Assembly (NCBI GenBank): GCA_045606785.1
Contig: JAZUSN010000026.1
Coordinates: forward strand, 62,001 to 126,000
Length of the DNA stretch: 64,000 nt
From: UBA8612 sp045606785
Lineage (GTDB): Bacteria > Bacillota > Clostridia > Oscillospirales > Acutalibacteraceae
Reading direction: 5' to 3'
Made by a program: the position numbers and the translations under genes. Numbering within the stretch: position 1 is the first letter of the stretch; every line of letters begins with the position of its first letter. The notes under the pieces were generated by a model. That model made no database searches and was not told where the DNA came from. It worked only from the letters and a program-made list of their open reading frames with translations. This document shows positions 8,655-14,556 of the stretch, one piece after another.

Positions 8655-8725
8655 ATGCACCCCCTTTTGAATCAAGGGGGTGCAAAGTCATTTTAGGGGG
8701 TGCATTTTCACACTGGGGGGGTGCA
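8655..8725. repeat. GGGGGTGCA tandem repeat with 20-bp period, copy 2
   Basis: GGGGGTGCA units at 8676, 8696 and about 8717, with an inverted TGCACCCCC at about 8656-8664. The unit, period, inverted copy and the preceding tttgatacaaa segment match copy 1, including identical spacer bases after the first unit (aagtcatttta). It is the 3' UTR of the minus-strand gene at 8728-9267. Confidence 0.85.
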
Positions 8726-8727
8726 AA

Positions 8728-9267
8728 TCACTTTACTATGCACTGATAAGTATTCCAATCGTAAATTTCGTATTGCTTTTGCGTTTTTAACAATCTTGAA
8801 AGAAGTCCGTTGGGCTTGTTAATTCGCCTCATTGCTTTTTCAAAGCCTTGTCGGCCAAAGGCATCATCCTCGTCATTCAGATCAAAACAAGCATCCCCAA
8901 GCCACCGTCTGTTTTTGAGGTCATTTGCAATAATTACAACAAAATTGCCGCTTTGAATTTCTTTTATGCGATCCAACAAATCGTCAGCAAGCATTTCTTC
9001 GTTGCAATCAAACATTTCAAAACTATAACTACCAAACCACAGTTCTTCAAAATGAAAGGTGCTATCAACGGCATTGAACTGAAGTTCAATATCGTTTCTT
9101 CCATTATTGCTTCGAATGATCAAAGCAATGACTTTACAAGTTTTTGCATTTTTGGTATAAGGGAACATTGACACATGGTGGCAATATGCTGTTTCATTTT
9201 CAAATTCGCGCACATCGAAAACAATGTTGTTTTCCGATAACAGAATCTTCACGTCGTTCAATGTCAT
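8728..9267 (-). CDS. Hypothetical protein (accessory)
   Basis: This 179-residue soluble acidic protein has no signal peptide. The start ATG at 9267 follows AAGGTGGTG at proper distance. I do not recognise a family. The N-terminal 100 residues look like alternating strands, and an internal ADDLLDRIKEIQSGNFVVII segment at about residues 93-112 looks like helix then strand. Codon use is AT-rich. It sits between direct repeats of the tRNA-Ser 3' end, with AACGATT repeats and a palindrome array 5' and the GGGGGTGCA module 3', so it is probably a recently acquired cassette gene. Confidence 0.65.
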   Translation of the reverse strand: MTLNDVKILLSENNIVFDVREFENETAYCHHVSMFPYTKNAKTCKVIALIIRSNNGRNDIELQFNAVDSTFHFEELWFGSYSFEMFDCNEEMLADDLLDRIKEIQSGNFVVIIANDLKNRRWLGDACFDLNDEDDAFGRQGFEKAMRRINKPNGLLSRLLKTQKQYEIYDWNTYQCIVK

Positions 9268-9314
9268 ATAATCACCACCTTGAACAAATTATATCATATA
9301 ACTTACTGTCTTTC

Positions 9315-9400
9315 AACGATTACTGGCTGTAATATAACGATCACCCCAATAAATCAACGATTATGGTTGTAATTTAACGATTACTTGTATTTTAACGATT
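9315..9400. repeat. Five AACGAT repeats with about 20-bp spacing
   Basis: AACGAT occurs at 9315, 9336, 9356, 9376 and 9394 (spacings 21, 20, 20, 18), mostly in the context TNAACGATTA. The block lies about 50-130 bp 5' of the minus-strand gene at 8728-9267. Two-turn helical phasing suggests a protein-binding array (operator or iteron), but this is inference. Confidence 0.65.
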
Positions 9401-9415
9401 TCAAGCAAATGAAAT

Positions 9416-9589
9416 ATTTGCCTTGCGGCAAATGTGAAATAATTTACTTTGTAAATTGTGAAATTTGATGCTGTCGCATCAAGTGAAATGAAATAAATCC
9501 CTTATGCGCCGCAGCGCATTTCACATTGCGAAGCAATATTTCATATGCGAAGCGTATTTCACAAATCCCGTAAGGGATTTATTTCGTTG
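9416..9589. repeat. Palindrome array A (behind tRNA-Ser)
   Basis: Hairpins in order: 9416-9433 (ATTTGCC/GGCAAAT), 9441-9457 (AATTTAC/GTAAATT) and 9465-9482 (TTGATGC/GCATCAA), each followed by the tag GTGAAAT (9434, 9458, 9483). Then an unpaired half AAATCCC at 9495-9501. Then hairpins ATGCGC/GCGCAT, ATTGC/GCAAT, ATGCG/CGTAT and AAATCCC/GGGATTT, separated by ATTTCAC or ATTTCAT, the reverse complement of the tag. It ends directly at the tRNA-Ser terminator. Stems differ in sequence while tags are constant. Confidence 0.85.
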
Positions 9590-9629
9590 AAAAAGACCGA
9601 TGCTTTGTATCAAAGCATCGGTCTTTTTC
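9590..9629 (-). terminator. tRNA-Ser terminator
   Basis: Near-perfect hairpin AGACCGATGCTTTG-TAT-CAAAGCATCGGTCT flanked by A and T runs, directly 3' of the tRNA-Ser gene on the minus strand. Confidence 0.85.
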
Positions 9630-9716
9630 TGGCGGAGAGTTAGGGATTCGAACCCTAGAGGCTTTTGGCCTACAGCATTTCGAGTGCTGCACCTTCGACC
9701 ACTCGGACAACTCTCC
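9630..9716 (-). tRNA. tRNA-Ser (anticodon CGA)
   Basis: 87 nt with encoded CCA (9630-9632). The acceptor stem GGAGAGT/ACTCTCC pairs perfectly, the anticodon loop CTCGAAA gives CGA, and a long variable arm (TAGGCC-AAAA-GCCTC region) is typical of class II tRNA-Ser. The T arm GGGTTCGAATCCC is canonical. It is a single-gene transcript with its own promoter and terminator. Confidence 0.95.
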
Positions 9717-9730
9717 GTACAACAACGGAT

Positions 9731-9759
9731 ATTTTACCAAAATGAGCCGTGTTTGTCAA
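9731..9759 (-). promoter_or_regulatory. tRNA-Ser promoter
   Basis: On the minus strand, TTGACA (9759-9754), a 17-bp spacer and TAAAAT (9736-9731), 14 bp before the mature tRNA 5' end. Confidence 0.8.
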
Positions 9760-9769
9760 TATCCCAGCC

Positions 9770-10321
9770 TTATGAATTAAAGAAGCTTTCTCCCTCTTCT
9801 GCGACAAATTTATGCGCAGATTCGTCAGGCAAACGCGAATCTGTCGAATCGAAAAACACGAGTGACTCAAGCGAGGTATTGAGCACGGTAAACTGACGCT
9901 CAAACATCGCTTTGATTTCTTCCTTGCCCTCGCCTTTGCTGCCTGCCGCGATAATCAGCGCCGCCTTTTTGGGCTTTGCAACAGCAGGCTTCACGCCGTG
10001 ATCAAACCTGAGTGCATAGTAGCGCTGAAATCTGTCAACAACAGCCTTAAGCGGTGCGGGTACGCCGCTGTTATAAACAGGCGTTGAAATAACAAAATAA
10101 TCTGCCTGCTCGAAATCCGACATAAAATCATCAAGGTCAGCAAAACAGCAGCCTTTGTTTTTGCTGCACCAGCCGCAGCCGATACAAGGCTTTGCATTCA
10201 TTTTATATGCGTTGTACACCTTTGTTTCAGCACCCTGTGCAGCTGCCGCAAATGAGGCGCACAGCGCAGAGGAAACGGAATCTTTTCTGGCAGAGCCGTT
10301 TAAAACAAGCAGTTTTTTCAT
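9770..10321 (-). CDS. Flavodoxin-like NADPH-dependent FMN reductase family protein
   Basis: This 183-residue protein has the FMN phosphate-binding loop LVLNGSARKDSVSSAL at residues 5-20, a Cys-rich CIGCGWCSKNKGCC segment near residue 46 that is common in clostridial iron-sulfur flavoproteins and related reductases, and STPVYNSGVPAPLKAVVDR near residue 79 for the isoalloxazine ring. It should be a cytoplasmic flavin-binding reductase that passes electrons from NAD(P)H or ferredoxin to a quinone or other small acceptor. The Cys spacing is shorter than a classical C-x2-C-x2-C-x4-7-C [4Fe-4S] site reads, so cluster binding is possible but unproven. The gene lies 16 bases after the small anchored-protein gene at 10338-10748, probably cotranscribed. 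Confidence 0.85.
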   Translation of the reverse strand: MKKLLVLNGSARKDSVSSALCASFAAAAQGAETKVYNAYKMNAKPCIGCGWCSKNKGCCFADLDDFMSDFEQADYFVISTPVYNSGVPAPLKAVVDRFQRYYALRFDHGVKPAVAKPKKAALIIAAGSKGEGKEEIKAMFERQFTVLNTSLESLVFFDSTDSRLPDESAHKFVAEEGESFFNS

Positions 10322-10337
10322 TTTACGCTCCTCGGTT

Positions 10338-10748
10338 TTACTTGATATTGCTCAGTATAAAATCTATCAGCCCGCCGTCGGCTTCATACACGCCCTCATA
10401 CGGCAGTTCCACATAAACTTGCGAATCTTCGCTGTAAACAAAGCATCTGTACTGACGCTCGGGCACAGAAACCGTCACGGAATAATAAGGTTTCACATAC
10501 GGGTAATCGTTAACACTCTGCTTTCTCGTCGGAGCAATGCTGTTCAGCATAGGTAGCAAGAGCTCATACTTATCGGCACTCAACGGAAATTCCGCCGTGC
10601 TGTCGCTGCCGACTGCGACGGAAATCACCTGCGTTTCATCGGGGAATGACAGCTTTTCAGCCTTCGGGAAAACGCTGTTAAAAACGAAATAGCCTGCTGC
10701 CAGAACAGCAACAACAGCAACCGCCGCTATAACAAACCGTTTTTTCAT
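10338..10748 (-). CDS. Small membrane-anchored hypothetical protein, possibly DUF5301-like
   Basis: This 136-residue protein has one N-terminal membrane segment (residues 5-24) and an extracellular domain. The stretch APTRKQSVNDYPYVKPYYSV near residue 72 resembles what I remember of the DUF5301 family, short anchored proteins of Firmicutes with no known function. The start ATG follows GGGAGAATGGAGT. It is 16 bases from the flavoprotein gene. Confidence 0.65.
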   Translation of the reverse strand: MKKRFVIAAVAVVAVLAAGYFVFNSVFPKAEKLSFPDETQVISVAVGSDSTAEFPLSADKYELLLPMLNSIAPTRKQSVNDYPYVKPYYSVTVSVPERQYRCFVYSEDSQVYVELPYEGVYEADGGLIDFILSNIK

Positions 10749-10805
10749 ACTCCATTCTCCCTTTTATTATTATATTAATTATATCACAAGCCTTACGGCA
10801 TTTCA

Positions 10806-10842
10806 ATAATATATCCCACGCCCTAAAGGGTGGATTCAATTG
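10806..10842. repeat. Remnant of a palindrome array (D)
   Basis: ATCCCACGCCC-TAAA-GGGTGGAT is an imperfect hairpin followed by TCAATTGAAAA and a terminator, which mirrors the last hairpin of arrays A and B (hairpin, short tag, TTGAAAA, terminator). Only the end module is present. Confidence 0.45.
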
Positions 10843-10885
10843 AAAAGAACCCACACTTGTCATAGACAAATGTGGGTTCTTTTTT
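10843..10885. terminator. Terminator of the DUF2812-like gene
   Basis: AAAAGAACCCACACTTGTC-ATA-GACAAATGTGGGTTCTTTTTT. The stem is long, with A and T tracts on either side, so it can work in both directions. It lies 3' of the minus-strand gene at 10953-11528. Confidence 0.8.
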
Positions 10886-10952
10886 GCGAAAGAGCAGTAT
10901 AACGGTGCGTAAAGGGAGGTGAAAAAAGCGATTAGGTGCGTGAATCGCCGGG

Positions 10953-11528
10953 TTATTTGTCGGAAGTAGTATTTTTAAATTTAACATATTGTTCTCGTAA
11001 GTGAAACCAACCGAATAAATGCCGAAGCGCAATCGTTAATCCAACAAAACCAACGATAGCTAAGAACAGATGCCTAATGTCTAAAAGAGGATTCTTATTA
11101 ACAACGCACGATAAGGTTATACCTGCAACAGCTATCGCTGTAGAAAGAAGTCCAATCAGAACATATTGCATTACCAAATGTCTTAAATAGATATTTCTGT
11201 AAAACTTTCTTTGTAGCAAATCTTCTGTTTTCGTTATACGATAAACAGAGGTGGTTTTAAGCAGTTCAATAAAACTACCGCCTATTTCGGTGGCTTTGAG
11301 TTGACTTTTTAATGCTTGCTCGGTTATTATCATTCCACTTTCCTTGACAAAAGAACAAGTAAAGAAATATTTAACTTCCTTATTTTGTGACCGAATAAAT
11401 CTAAATTTTCTGAATCCGGAGATTTTATCTAATCTCCACCCATCTTTCTCCAGTTGTTCCAGTTTGGACTCAATTTCTTCACATTTCCATATTGGAGAGA
11501 AGAAACGCATTGACATTGTCTCTTTCAA
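10953..11528 (-). CDS. Membrane protein, probable DUF2812 family (accessory)
   Basis: This is a 191-residue protein. I choose the TTG at 11528 as the start because AAAGGAGGTGG lies seven bases before it; longer frames would begin inside palindrome array B. The first 90 residues contain the pattern E-x3-L-x2-L-x2-D-GW-x-L, then F-x-F and Y-x-F, which resembles the DUF2812 domain of Firmicutes. Two transmembrane segments follow at about residues 112-135 and 145-165. DUF2812 proteins are often encoded beside PadR regulators, but none is present here. Codon use is AT-rich, as in the other cassette-like genes. Confidence 0.65.
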   Translation of the reverse strand: MKETMSMRFFSPIWKCEEIESKLEQLEKDGWRLDKISGFRKFRFIRSQNKEVKYFFTCSFVKESGMIITEQALKSQLKATEIGGSFIELLKTTSVYRITKTEDLLQRKFYRNIYLRHLVMQYVLIGLLSTAIAVAGITLSCVVNKNPLLDIRHLFLAIVGFVGLTIALRHLFGWFHLREQYVKFKNTTSDK

Positions 11529-11578
11529 AATGCCACCTCCTTTGCAATTGATTATATCACAAATTAACACACTATTCA

Positions 11579-11746
11579 ATGATATATCGCTGGCGCAATA
11601 TGATATACGGCGTTGCCGCATGATATATTTGCTCTGCAAATATGATATAATATCCGTTCCTTCATATGCCGCAGGCATATATCATCGCTCGCAGAGCGAT
11701 ATCATATCGAAGATATATCACCCGTTCCGAAAGGAACGGATATCAT
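11579..11746. repeat. Palindrome array B (behind tRNA-Leu)
   Basis: Same design as array A with another tag. The left half has hairpins such as ACGGC-GTT-GCCGC and ATTTGC-TCT-GCAAAT separated by TGATAT. The middle has an unpaired half copy ATCCGTTCC (about 11651-11659). The right half has ATATGCC-GCA-GGCATAT, ATCGCTC-GCA-GAGCGAT and CCGTTCC-GAAA-GGAACGG separated by ATCAT or ATATCA, the reverse complement of the tag. It ends with TTGAAAA at the tRNA-Leu terminator. Confidence 0.85.
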
Positions 11747-11749
11747 TGA

Positions 11750-11790
11750 AAAAAGTCACCTTTGTCAGGTAGACAAAAGTGACTTTTTTC
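11750..11790 (-). terminator. tRNA-Leu terminator
   Basis: AAAAGTCACCTTTGTC-AGGTA-GACAAAAGTGACTTTTTT hairpin directly 3' of tRNA-Leu, T rich on both sides. Confidence 0.85.
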
Positions 11791-11791
11791 G

Positions 11792-11878
11792 TGGTGCCGG
11801 TGGCGGGGGTCGAACCCGCACGGTATCGCTACCAACGGATTTTGAGTCCGCCTCGTCTGCCAATTCCAACACACCGGC
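11792..11878 (-). tRNA. tRNA-Leu (anticodon CAA)
   Basis: 87 nt with encoded CCA (11792-11794). The acceptor stem GCCGGTG/CACCGGC pairs perfectly, the anticodon loop CTCAAAA gives CAA, a long variable arm is present, and the T arm is GCGGGTTCGACCCCCGC. It is a single-gene transcript. Confidence 0.95.
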
Positions 11879-11896
11879 AAATCAACAGTATAAGTA

Positions 11897-11925
11897 ATTG
11901 TATAACAAAAAGTGAAAAAAATCAA
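11897..11925 (-). promoter_or_regulatory. tRNA-Leu promoter
   Basis: Minus strand: TTGATT (11925-11920), 17-bp spacer, TACAAT (11902-11897), 18 bp before the mature 5' end. Confidence 0.7.
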
Positions 11926-11939
11926 TAGCAATCGGCAAA

Positions 11940-12512
11940 TTAAAGAATCCTGAAGCCCATTGCCCTGCCGCGTCCGAAATTCAAGAGGGTTTTGAAGCCG
12001 TAACGCTCGTAAAATCTGATGCCGCGCACGTTCTCACCGTCAACGCAAAGCTGAACGCCGCGCACACCGTTTGCCTTAAGATGAGCCACCAACGTATCCA
12101 TAAGCTGTGTACCCGTGCCGTTACCTCTGTATTCTTTAAGAATATCTATATGCAGGTGTGCAGGATATTTTGCGGCAAAAAGGCTGTGCGCAACAACCTC
12201 ACCGAATCCGTTGATTCTGTCGCCGAGGTTACGGTGCCGGATTTTGGGCATATACTCTCTCATAAAAACCTTGCGCCAACGTCTGACGTCATCCGAGCAG
12301 ATGATATAACCCACCGCCTCATCATTCTCGTTTGTGCAGACAAAACAGTTATGCGGCTCGTGCTCTGTATAATAATCATTATATAATGCCAGAAAAAACT
12401 CGGCATTTGCTCTGTTAAGCCCTTCAAACACTGCATCATCGTTAATCGTCTGCAGGCAGACGCGCTGAACAAAATATTTATCGGTTTCGCGGTAAGGTCT
12501 GATATTTGCCAT
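11940..12512 (-). CDS. GNAT family N-acetyltransferase
   Basis: This 190-residue protein has the GNAT fold in order: an N-terminal IRPYRETDKYFVQRVC strand-helix, central beta strands (VGYIICSDDV), and the acetyl-CoA pyrophosphate loop EYRGNGTGTQLM near residue 136, followed by GVQLCVDGENVRGIRFYERYGF, the typical last segment. It transfers an acetyl group from acetyl-CoA to an amine. The length and the LHIDILKEYRGNGTG motif resemble the acetyltransferase domain found linked to O-GlcNAcase-like proteins, but the substrate is unknown. It lies between tRNA-Leu and tRNA-Val, on the same strand. Confidence 0.85.
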   Translation of the reverse strand: MANIRPYRETDKYFVQRVCLQTINDDAVFEGLNRANAEFFLALYNDYYTEHEPHNCFVCTNENDEAVGYIICSDDVRRWRKVFMREYMPKIRHRNLGDRINGFGEVVAHSLFAAKYPAHLHIDILKEYRGNGTGTQLMDTLVAHLKANGVRGVQLCVDGENVRGIRFYERYGFKTLLNFGRGRAMGFRIL

Positions 12513-12540
12513 ATGCCCCGCCTCCTCGGATTTTTAAGAT

Positions 12541-12576
12541 AAAAAAACCACATCTGCCCGACGGACAAATGTGGAT
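12541..12576 (-). terminator. tRNA-Val terminator
   Basis: On the minus strand, CCACATTTGTCCGTCGGGCAGATGTGG followed by a run of seven T. It lies five bases after the tRNA-Val 3' end and before the GNAT gene start. Confidence 0.8.
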
Positions 12577-12580
12577 CCTG

Positions 12581-12656
12581 TGGTGGACGTTAACGGACTT
12601 GAACCGCTGACCACTCGCACGTCAAGCGAGTGCTCTACCAACTGAGCTAAACGTCC
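12581..12656 (-). tRNA. tRNA-Val (anticodon GAC)
   Basis: 76 nt with encoded CCA (12581-12583). Acceptor GGACGTT/AACGTCC, D arm AGCTCAGTTGGTAGAGC, anticodon arm CTCGC-TTGACGT-GCGAG giving GAC, and T arm GCGGTTCAAGTCCGTT. Confidence 0.96.
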
Positions 12657-12678
12657 ATAAGTTGTGACAACATCGGTA

Positions 12679-12707
12679 ATTATAGCGCATTCATCCGTCT
12701 TTGTCAA
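12679..12707 (-). promoter_or_regulatory. tRNA-Val promoter
   Basis: Minus strand: perfect TTGACA (12707-12702), 17-bp spacer, perfect TATAAT (12684-12679). Confidence 0.85.
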
Positions 12708-12744
12708 TACAATTATCAAACTTTTATCGCCCAATAATAAAGAA

Positions 12745-12786
12745 AAAAGCCACAGACTGAACACAACATTCAGCCTGCGGCTCTTA
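12745..12786 (-). terminator. Terminator of the hydrogenase operon
   Basis: On the minus strand, AGCCGCAGGCTGAATGTTGTGTTCAGTCTGTGGCT followed by a run of six T, ten bases after the HndD stop codon. Confidence 0.8.
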
Positions 12787-12796
12787 TTATCTGAGA

Positions 12797-14536
12797 TTAT
12801 TTATACTTGGGTCTTGCTACATAGCTTGTGTGGAGAACCTCATGTGCCTTATGGCTGTTGGGCTCGCCAAGGAACTCAGCATAAATTCTCTTAACAGCCT
12901 CACTCTCGTGTGACTTTCTCTTGGGAAGATTCTTGTCAGCCTCGTAGAGAGCTGCTGCACGTCTGCCCTTAAGGTCAACGAAGTTGTGAACAACTGCGGA
13001 CTGGATCGGCTGACCGCCTCCGTTTACGCAACCGCCGGGGCAACCCATGATCTCGATGAACTGATAATCAGCAGTACCTGCCTTAACCTTCTCCATGATC
13101 TCATGTGCAGCTGCAGCGCCGCTGGCAACAGCAACCTTGATATCCATACCTGCAACCTTGTAAGTTGCTTCCTTGATGCCCTGGCCTCTTACCTCTGTGA
13201 AGTCAACGCTCTCAAGCTCTTCGCCTGTGAGAACCTCAACAGCTGTACGCAGAGCAGCTTCCATAACGCCGCCTGTTGCGCCGAAGATGACAGCTGCGCC
13301 TGTGCCTTCGCCAAGCGGATTGTCAAACTCTTCGTCGGGAAGGTGGTTGAAATAGATACCTGCTGTTTCAATCATACGTGCAAGCTCACGTGTTGTGAGT
13401 GCATAGTCAACGTCCGGATAGCCGGAAGCTGCCTGATTGTCACGCTTTGTCTCGAACTTCTTTGCTGTACAGGGCATAATGCCGACAACAACGATATCCT
13501 TGGGATCAATGCCCATCTTCTGAGCATACCATGTCTTTGTGATAGCACCGAACATCTGCTGGGGTGACTTGCATGTTGAAAGGTGTTTGATCTGCTCAGG
13601 ATAGTAGTGCTCGCAGTACTTGATCCAACCGGGTGAGCAGGATGTGATCATCGGGAGAGTGCCGCCGTTCTTGACTCTGTCAATAAGCTCATAGCCCTCT
13701 TCCATAATTGTAAGGTCAGCTGCGAAATCGGTATCGAATACCTTATCAAAGCCAAGTCTGCGAAGAGCAGCAACCATCTTGCCCTGAACGTTTGAGCCGA
13801 TGCTCATACCAAAGCACTCACCGAGAGTAACTCTGATTGAGGGAGCGGTATTGACAACAACAAACTTCTCGGGATCGTTGATAGCTGCAAATACTGCTGC
13901 AGTATCATCCTTCTCGTAGATAGCACCTGTCGGACAGTTAACGATACACTGACCGCAGGAGATACAGGAAACATCAGCAAGGTCCTTATCGAAAGCAGAG
14001 CTGATGTGTGTGTCGAAGCCACGTGCGTTTGCGCCGATTACGCTGACCTTCTGCTGGTTACATGCAGCAACGCAGCGACGGCAGAGGATACACTTGCTGT
14101 TATCTCTGACCATATGAGCAGCTGAATCGTCAAACTCAAATGCGGGCATCTCGCCTGCAAATGCATTCTCATCATCAACACCGAACTCCTTACAGAGCTT
14201 CTGAAGCTCGCAGTTGCCGGAGCGGATACAAGAGAGACACTCTTTTCTGTGAGTGGAGAGGATAAGCTCAAGTGTCATCTTACGTGACTGTCTTACCTTC
14301 TCTGTGTTTGTGAACACTTCCATACCCTCGTTTACGGGGTATACACAAGCGGTAACAAGGCTTCTTGCGCCCTTTACCTCTACCATACAGATACGGCAAG
14401 CGCCGATCTCGTTGATATCCTTGAGGTAGCAAAGGGTGGGAATCTCGATGCCTGCATAACGTGCAGCTTCGAGGATTGATATACCGTTAGGCACACTTAA
14501 GGGCATGCCGTTGATTTTGATATTTACCATTTCCAT
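12797..14536 (-). CDS. hndD: [FeFe] hydrogenase catalytic subunit, HndD/HydA type
   Basis: This 579-residue subunit reduces protons or oxidises H2 and works with HndABC in electron bifurcation or confurcation among NAD(P)H, ferredoxin and H2. Domains in order: N-terminal [2Fe-2S] ferredoxin (CYLKDINEIGACRICMVEV and the later Cys in TACVYP), the His/Cys cluster (H-x3-C-x2-C-x5-C), two [4Fe-4S] clusters (CILCRRCVAAC, CISCGQCIVNC), then the H-cluster domain with TSCSPGW, MPCTAKKFE, and GCPGGCVNGGGQ. The C-terminal small domain ends in SHKAHEVLHTSY. The first motif reads TSCSPGW where most families have TSCCPGW. The start at ATG 14536 is preferred over an in-frame GTG that directly abuts the GGAG. 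Cytoplasmic. Confidence 0.95.
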   Translation of the reverse strand: MEMVNIKINGMPLSVPNGISILEAARYAGIEIPTLCYLKDINEIGACRICMVEVKGARSLVTACVYPVNEGMEVFTNTEKVRQSRKMTLELILSTHRKECLSCIRSGNCELQKLCKEFGVDDENAFAGEMPAFEFDDSAAHMVRDNSKCILCRRCVAACNQQKVSVIGANARGFDTHISSAFDKDLADVSCISCGQCIVNCPTGAIYEKDDTAAVFAAINDPEKFVVVNTAPSIRVTLGECFGMSIGSNVQGKMVAALRRLGFDKVFDTDFAADLTIMEEGYELIDRVKNGGTLPMITSCSPGWIKYCEHYYPEQIKHLSTCKSPQQMFGAITKTWYAQKMGIDPKDIVVVGIMPCTAKKFETKRDNQAASGYPDVDYALTTRELARMIETAGIYFNHLPDEEFDNPLGEGTGAAVIFGATGGVMEAALRTAVEVLTGEELESVDFTEVRGQGIKEATYKVAGMDIKVAVASGAAAAHEIMEKVKAGTADYQFIEIMGCPGGCVNGGGQPIQSAVVHNFVDLKGRRAAALYEADKNLPKRKSHESEAVKRIYAEFLGEPNSHKAHEVLHTSYVARPKYK

Positions 14537-14556
14537 TGTGTGGCACACTCCTTTCG

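Noticed and set aside
9416..9589. CRISPR array
   Set aside because: The repeated tag is only seven bases, the hairpins between tags are self-complementary and not spacer-like, the tag is inverted halfway, and no cas gene is present. The same holds for 11579-11746 and 31351-31516.
7741..12656. Prophage or integrative conjugative element
   Set aside because: No integrase, recombinase, transposase, phage structural, replication or conjugation gene is found. Only single accessory genes and repeats are present.
12986..13567. Long plus-strand reading frame opposite HndD
   Set aside because: It is a shadow of the hydrogenase gene: Cys- and Ala-rich composition mirrors HndD codons, and no ribosome binding site or conserved motif is present. 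The same applies to 49889-50896, 53509-54123 and 44473-44967 on strands opposite clear genes.
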